Of a stretch of 15,379 bases of DNA, positions 13,605 through 15,379 are shown one piece after another (position 1 is the first letter of the stretch; each line of letters begins with the position of its first letter). The translations under genes and the position numbers were made by a program. The notes beneath the pieces were generated by a model. The model had not been told where the DNA came from and did no database searches. It was given only the letters and a program-made list of their open reading frames with translations. Source of the DNA: B2-G16 sp964528085 (lineage in GTDB: Bacteria; Bipolaricaulota; Bipolaricaulia; UBA7950; UBA9294); contig CAZGRE010000035.1 of the NCBI GenBank assembly GCA_964528085.1, forward strand, positions 1 through 15,379. The letters are read 5' to 3'.

Positions 13605-14945
13605 TCACACGATACGTTCCCAGAGCCTCTTCGCCTCTTCCCGCGCCAGCGCGTATTCCGCCTCCTCGTCGATCTCGACGAACCGCCCTCCCCGGATGAT
13701 CGGCTGGCCAGCGACGAACAGGTCGGTCACCCGGAGCGAGTGGACGGCCAGCCCGAACAGGAGGTGCCCGAGGAGATTATCCGAATCGAGCGGGGTCGGG
13801 GGTAGGTAGTCGATCAGGGCGATGTCGGCCGGGTACCCGGGGGCGAGGAGGCCGACATCGATCCCGAACACCCGGTTTACGATCTTCCGGTTGTTCGGGA
13901 AGAGGAGATCGAACAGGACCGGGAACGGGGCCGCCAGCGGATCACCGGTCGCGTGCTTCTGGAGGATCGCGGCGGTGAACAGCTCGGCGAGCATGTTCGC
14001 CCCGAGGCCGTCCGTCCCCAGGCCGATCAACACGTTCCGCCGCGAATAACCGGGGAGGTCGAACGTCCCGACGGCGTTGTTCATGTTCGAGCGGGGATTG
14101 TGGACCACGATCGCTCCCCGCTCGGCGAGGAGGTCCTTTTCTCCTTCGTCGAGGTGAAGGCAGTGGGCGAGGATCGAGTTTTTGCGGAGGAGGCCGAACC
14201 GATCGAGCCTCTCGATGATCCTCATCCCGTATTTCCGCTCGCACTCTATCTCATCCTCCGGCCCCTCGGCGACGTGGATGTGGATCCCGGCCCCCTCCGG
14301 GATCAGCGAGGCGACCCGCTCCAGCGTCTCGTCCGACAGGGTGAACGACGCGTGCAGCCCGAACAGGGATGTGCTCGCCGGATCGCCGGTTGCAGAGGAG
14401 AGGAACCTGAGGTTCTCATCGATCCCGGCGCGCGCCTTATCCATTCCGTCGCGGTCCGAGACCTCGTAGCAGAACGCGCCGCGGAGCCCAACGGAGTCGG
14501 ATACGCACTCCTTCACGATCTCGAGCGACCCCTCTATCGCGTTCGGGCTCGCATGGTGGTCGATCATCGTCGTTATCCCGCAGCGGGCGGCCTCGATCGC
14601 GCCGACGAGGGCGCTTGCACGCACCGACGCACGATCGAGTCCCTTGTCGAGCCTCCACCAGAGCCCCTCGAGTATCTGCGCGAACGTCTTCGGAGAGTAA
14701 TCCGGGATCGCCATCCCCCGGGCGAGGCTGCTGTACAGGTGGGTGTGGGAATTGATCAGGCCCGGTATCGCCAGCCTCCCCTCACCGTCGATCCTCTCAT
14801 CGTACGCAGTCCGGTCGAGCCCGGCGCGCTCCTGTTCGCTGAACACACCTCCGACCCGATCGTCCTCGATCAGGATCGCTCCGTTCTCGTAGACCCTCGT
14901 TTCTCCATCCCAAACGGTGACCGGCTCGATGATCCGTCTTGTCAT
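13605..14945 (-). CDS. ssnA: SsnA-type amidohydrolase/chlorohydrolase
   Basis: A 446-residue metal-dependent amidohydrolase of the guanine-deaminase/TrzN/SsnA group. LAIPGLINSHTHLYSSLARG (58-77) gives the metal ligands H67 and H69. HIHVAEG adds H224 and E227, AHCLHL adds H261 and H264, and TDGLGANM contains D312. All are intact. The C-terminal LLAPGYPADIALIDY is the usual beta-sandwich return. SsnA proteins accompany YgfK and xanthine-dehydrogenase-like genes and are thought to hydrolyse an aminated ring compound; the exact substrate is not established. A frame opens at 15020, but ATG 14943-14945 is used: GGGAGG is about 6 bases upstream, the length fits E. coli SsnA (442), and the longer version would swallow the promoter. 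First gene of the operon; promoter and operator lie at 14992-15020. Confidence 0.94.
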   Translation of the reverse strand: MTRRIIEPVTVWDGETRVYENGAILIEDDRVGGVFSEQERAGLDRTAYDERIDGEGRLAIPGLINSHTHLYSSLARGMAIPDYSPKTFAQILEGLWWRLDKGLDRASVRASALVGAIEAARCGITTMIDHHASPNAIEGSLEIVKECVSDSVGLRGAFCYEVSDRDGMDKARAGIDENLRFLSSATGDPASTSLFGLHASFTLSDETLERVASLIPEGAGIHIHVAEGPEDEIECERKYGMRIIERLDRFGLLRKNSILAHCLHLDEGEKDLLAERGAIVVHNPRSNMNNAVGTFDLPGYSRRNVLIGLGTDGLGANMLAELFTAAILQKHATGDPLAAPFPVLFDLLFPNNRKIVNRVFGIDVGLLAPGYPADIALIDYLPPTPLDSDNLLGHLLFGLAVHSLRVTDLFVAGQPIIRGGRFVEIDEEAEYALAREEAKRLWERIV

Positions 14946-14967
14946 CCTCGTCCTCCCTTCGGCCGAC

Positions 14968-14996
14968 TTGGATCGGGTCCGCCGATCATGTAGGAT
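14968..14996 (+). promoter_or_regulatory. Possible plus-strand promoter for the transporter side
   Basis: TTGGAT (14968-14973) and TAGGAT (14991-14996) are 17 bases apart, with TG just before the -10. The expected start is near 15003, at the left edge of the palindrome. The -35 match is poor, so confidence is low. Confidence 0.3.
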
Positions 14997-15020
14997 AGCC
15001 CTTGTCGGACTGTCAGACAA
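14992..15020 (-). promoter_or_regulatory. Predicted promoter of the ssnA-ygfK-xdh operon
   Basis: On the minus strand TTGTCT (15020-15015) and TATCCT (14997-14992) are separated by exactly 17 bases, each 4 of 6 to consensus. Transcription would start near 14985, about 40 bases before the ssnA ATG. The -35 and part of the spacer are covered by the palindrome at 15002-15020. Confidence 0.5.
15002..15020. promoter_or_regulatory. 19-bp near-perfect palindromic operator between divergent units
   Basis: TTGTCGGACTGTCAGACAA has two 9-base half sites around a central T. The right half read in reverse complement is TTGTCTGAC, 8 of 9 identical to the left half. The central TGTCAGACA is itself a perfect odd palindrome. 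The shape (GTC/GAC core, short spacer) resembles sites of FadR-type GntR regulators, but no regulator gene is in the window. It overlaps the -35 of the ssnA promoter and the expected start of the plus-strand transcript. Confidence 0.6.
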
Positions 15021-15035
15021 CCTTGCAGGACGCCG

Positions 15036-15143
15036 ATGTTGGCGGCAAACTATGGCGGACGGAATAGGGACCTCACCATGATGAGGCAGGTGGAGCGCCG
15101 TCTGGGATTGAACGGAGGGGAGCCTGAGGACTTCGACCTCTGA
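15036..15143 (+). CDS. Possible 35-residue small protein or leader peptide ahead of the ABC ATPase
   Basis: A short frame from ATG 15036 to TGA 15141-15143, beginning MLAANYGGRNRD and ending GGEPEDFDL. GCAGGA lies 5 bases upstream, a usable SD. Two further in-frame ATGs at 15078 and 15081 would give a peptide of about 20 residues. The frame overlaps the proposed CTG start of the ABC ATPase (15124), so it could couple translation. I do not recognise the peptide; it may be a chance frame in a leader of about 120 bases. Confidence 0.3.
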   Translation: MLAANYGGRNRDLTMMRQVERRLGLNGGEPEDFDL

Positions 15144-15379
15144 ACGGGAAGATAGCGCGGTCGTCGAGATGCGGGGGATCGTGAAGCGGTTCCCCGGCGT
15201 GGTGGCGAACGATGGAATCGACCTCTCGGTCGATCGGGGCGAGATCCGCTGCCTGCTGGGGGAGAACGGCGCGGGGAAGACGACCCTGATGCGGATCCTC
15301 TACGGCCTCTATCAGCCAGATGAAGGGGAGATCCTCCTCGACGGTGAACCGATCAGGTTTCATTCCCCGCGTGATGCGC
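15124..15379 (+). CDS. ABC transporter ATP-binding protein, nucleoside/BMP-associated type (partial)
   Basis: The N-terminal ~85 residues of an ABC ATPase, cut by the right edge. EMRGIVKRFPGVVANDGIDL, then the Walker A GENGAGKTTL and ILYGLYQPDEGEILLDGEPI are typical of the duplicated sugar/nucleoside importers (RbsA-like, YufO/NupO-like) that work with BMP-family binding proteins. Only the first Walker A is in view. The first ATG (15169) would cut into the first strand and has no SD. In frame upstream, the only start-like codon after the stop at 15109 is CTG 15124-15126, with GGAGGGG 5 bases before it, giving 15 extra residues ending VVE before the ATG methionine, as in relatives. The gene diverges from ssnA across a shared control region, which fits import of a purine or nucleoside substrate. 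The family call is firm, the CTG start is not. Confidence 0.85.
   Translation, partial: MRTSTSEREDSAVVEMRGIVKRFPGVVANDGIDLSVDRGEIRCLLGENGAGKTTLMRILYGLYQPDEGEILLDGEPIRFHSPRDA

Noticed and set aside
13953..14993. 346-codon plus-strand frame over ssnA
   Set aside because: Shadow of a gene with all amidohydrolase metal ligands intact.
14946..15035. A purine or similar riboswitch ahead of ssnA or the transporter
   Set aside because: The ssnA leader is only about 40 bases and shows no aptamer-like conserved core; the palindrome is better read as a DNA operator.
1..15379. tRNA, rRNA, CRISPR arrays, insertion sequences
   Set aside because: No cloverleaf-like segments, spaced direct repeats, transposase motifs or terminal repeats were seen in the non-coding gaps, all of which are under 200 bases.

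Overview
The window is GC-rich bacterial DNA from a probably anaerobic, probably uncultivated lineage. It has bacterial core genes: topA with a C-terminal zinc-ribbon array, a short RpoD-type sigma factor, and good Shine-Dalgarno (SD) sites ahead of most genes. It also has an oxygen-avoiding purine-type gene set (ygfK, ssnA, xdhB/xdhC, ygfJ). The gene style, including a short lipoprotein with one PKD domain, reminds me of Candidatus Bipolaricaulota (OP1/Acetothermia), but that is a guess from style and not a phylogenetic result. The first ~700 bases are visibly more AT-rich than the rest. No tRNA, rRNA, CRISPR array, insertion sequence or attachment site was seen, and no gap exceeds 300 bases.

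Layout, left half. On the minus strand, positions 1-603 hold a compact hicB-hicA toxin-antitoxin pair followed by an overlapping third frame that leaves the left edge. Positions 749-2056 (minus) encode an unusual protein with two tandem P-loop NTPase/kinase-like halves. topA (2155-4413, plus) meets rpoD (4416-5351, minus) tail to tail with 2 bases between the stop codons. rpoD has a recognisable promoter and a ~130-base leader with a strong inverted repeat. Next come a secreted protein of unknown function (minus), a GNAT acetyltransferase (plus) and a PKD lipoprotein (minus).

Layout, right half. Positions 7174-14945 are one tightly packed minus-strand operon. In transcription order it reads ssnA (amidohydrolase), ygfK (1099-residue flavin/Fe-S oxidoreductase), a zinc-ribbon threonine-synthase-family PLP enzyme, xdhC (2Fe-2S subunit), ygfJ/mocA (nucleotidyltransferase) and xdhB (FAD subunit). 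Neighbouring genes overlap by 1, 4, 4 and 19 bases, and ssnA-ygfK are 9 bases apart. The PKD lipoprotein gene lies 55 bases further downstream on the same strand. Divergent from ssnA is the start of an ABC transporter ATPase of the nucleoside/BMP-associated type, which runs off the right edge.

How it may work together (inference). The transporter would bring in purines or nucleosides, SsnA would deaminate or hydrolyse an aminated heterocycle, a molybdenum hydroxylase using XdhB/XdhC would oxidise the ring, YgfJ would mature its cofactor, and YgfK would carry electrons or act on the ring. The PLP enzyme would process an amino-acid-like breakdown product. A 19-bp near-perfect palindrome between the divergent units overlaps predicted promoters on both strands and is a good candidate operator. 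The molybdenum-binding catalytic subunit is absent from the window.
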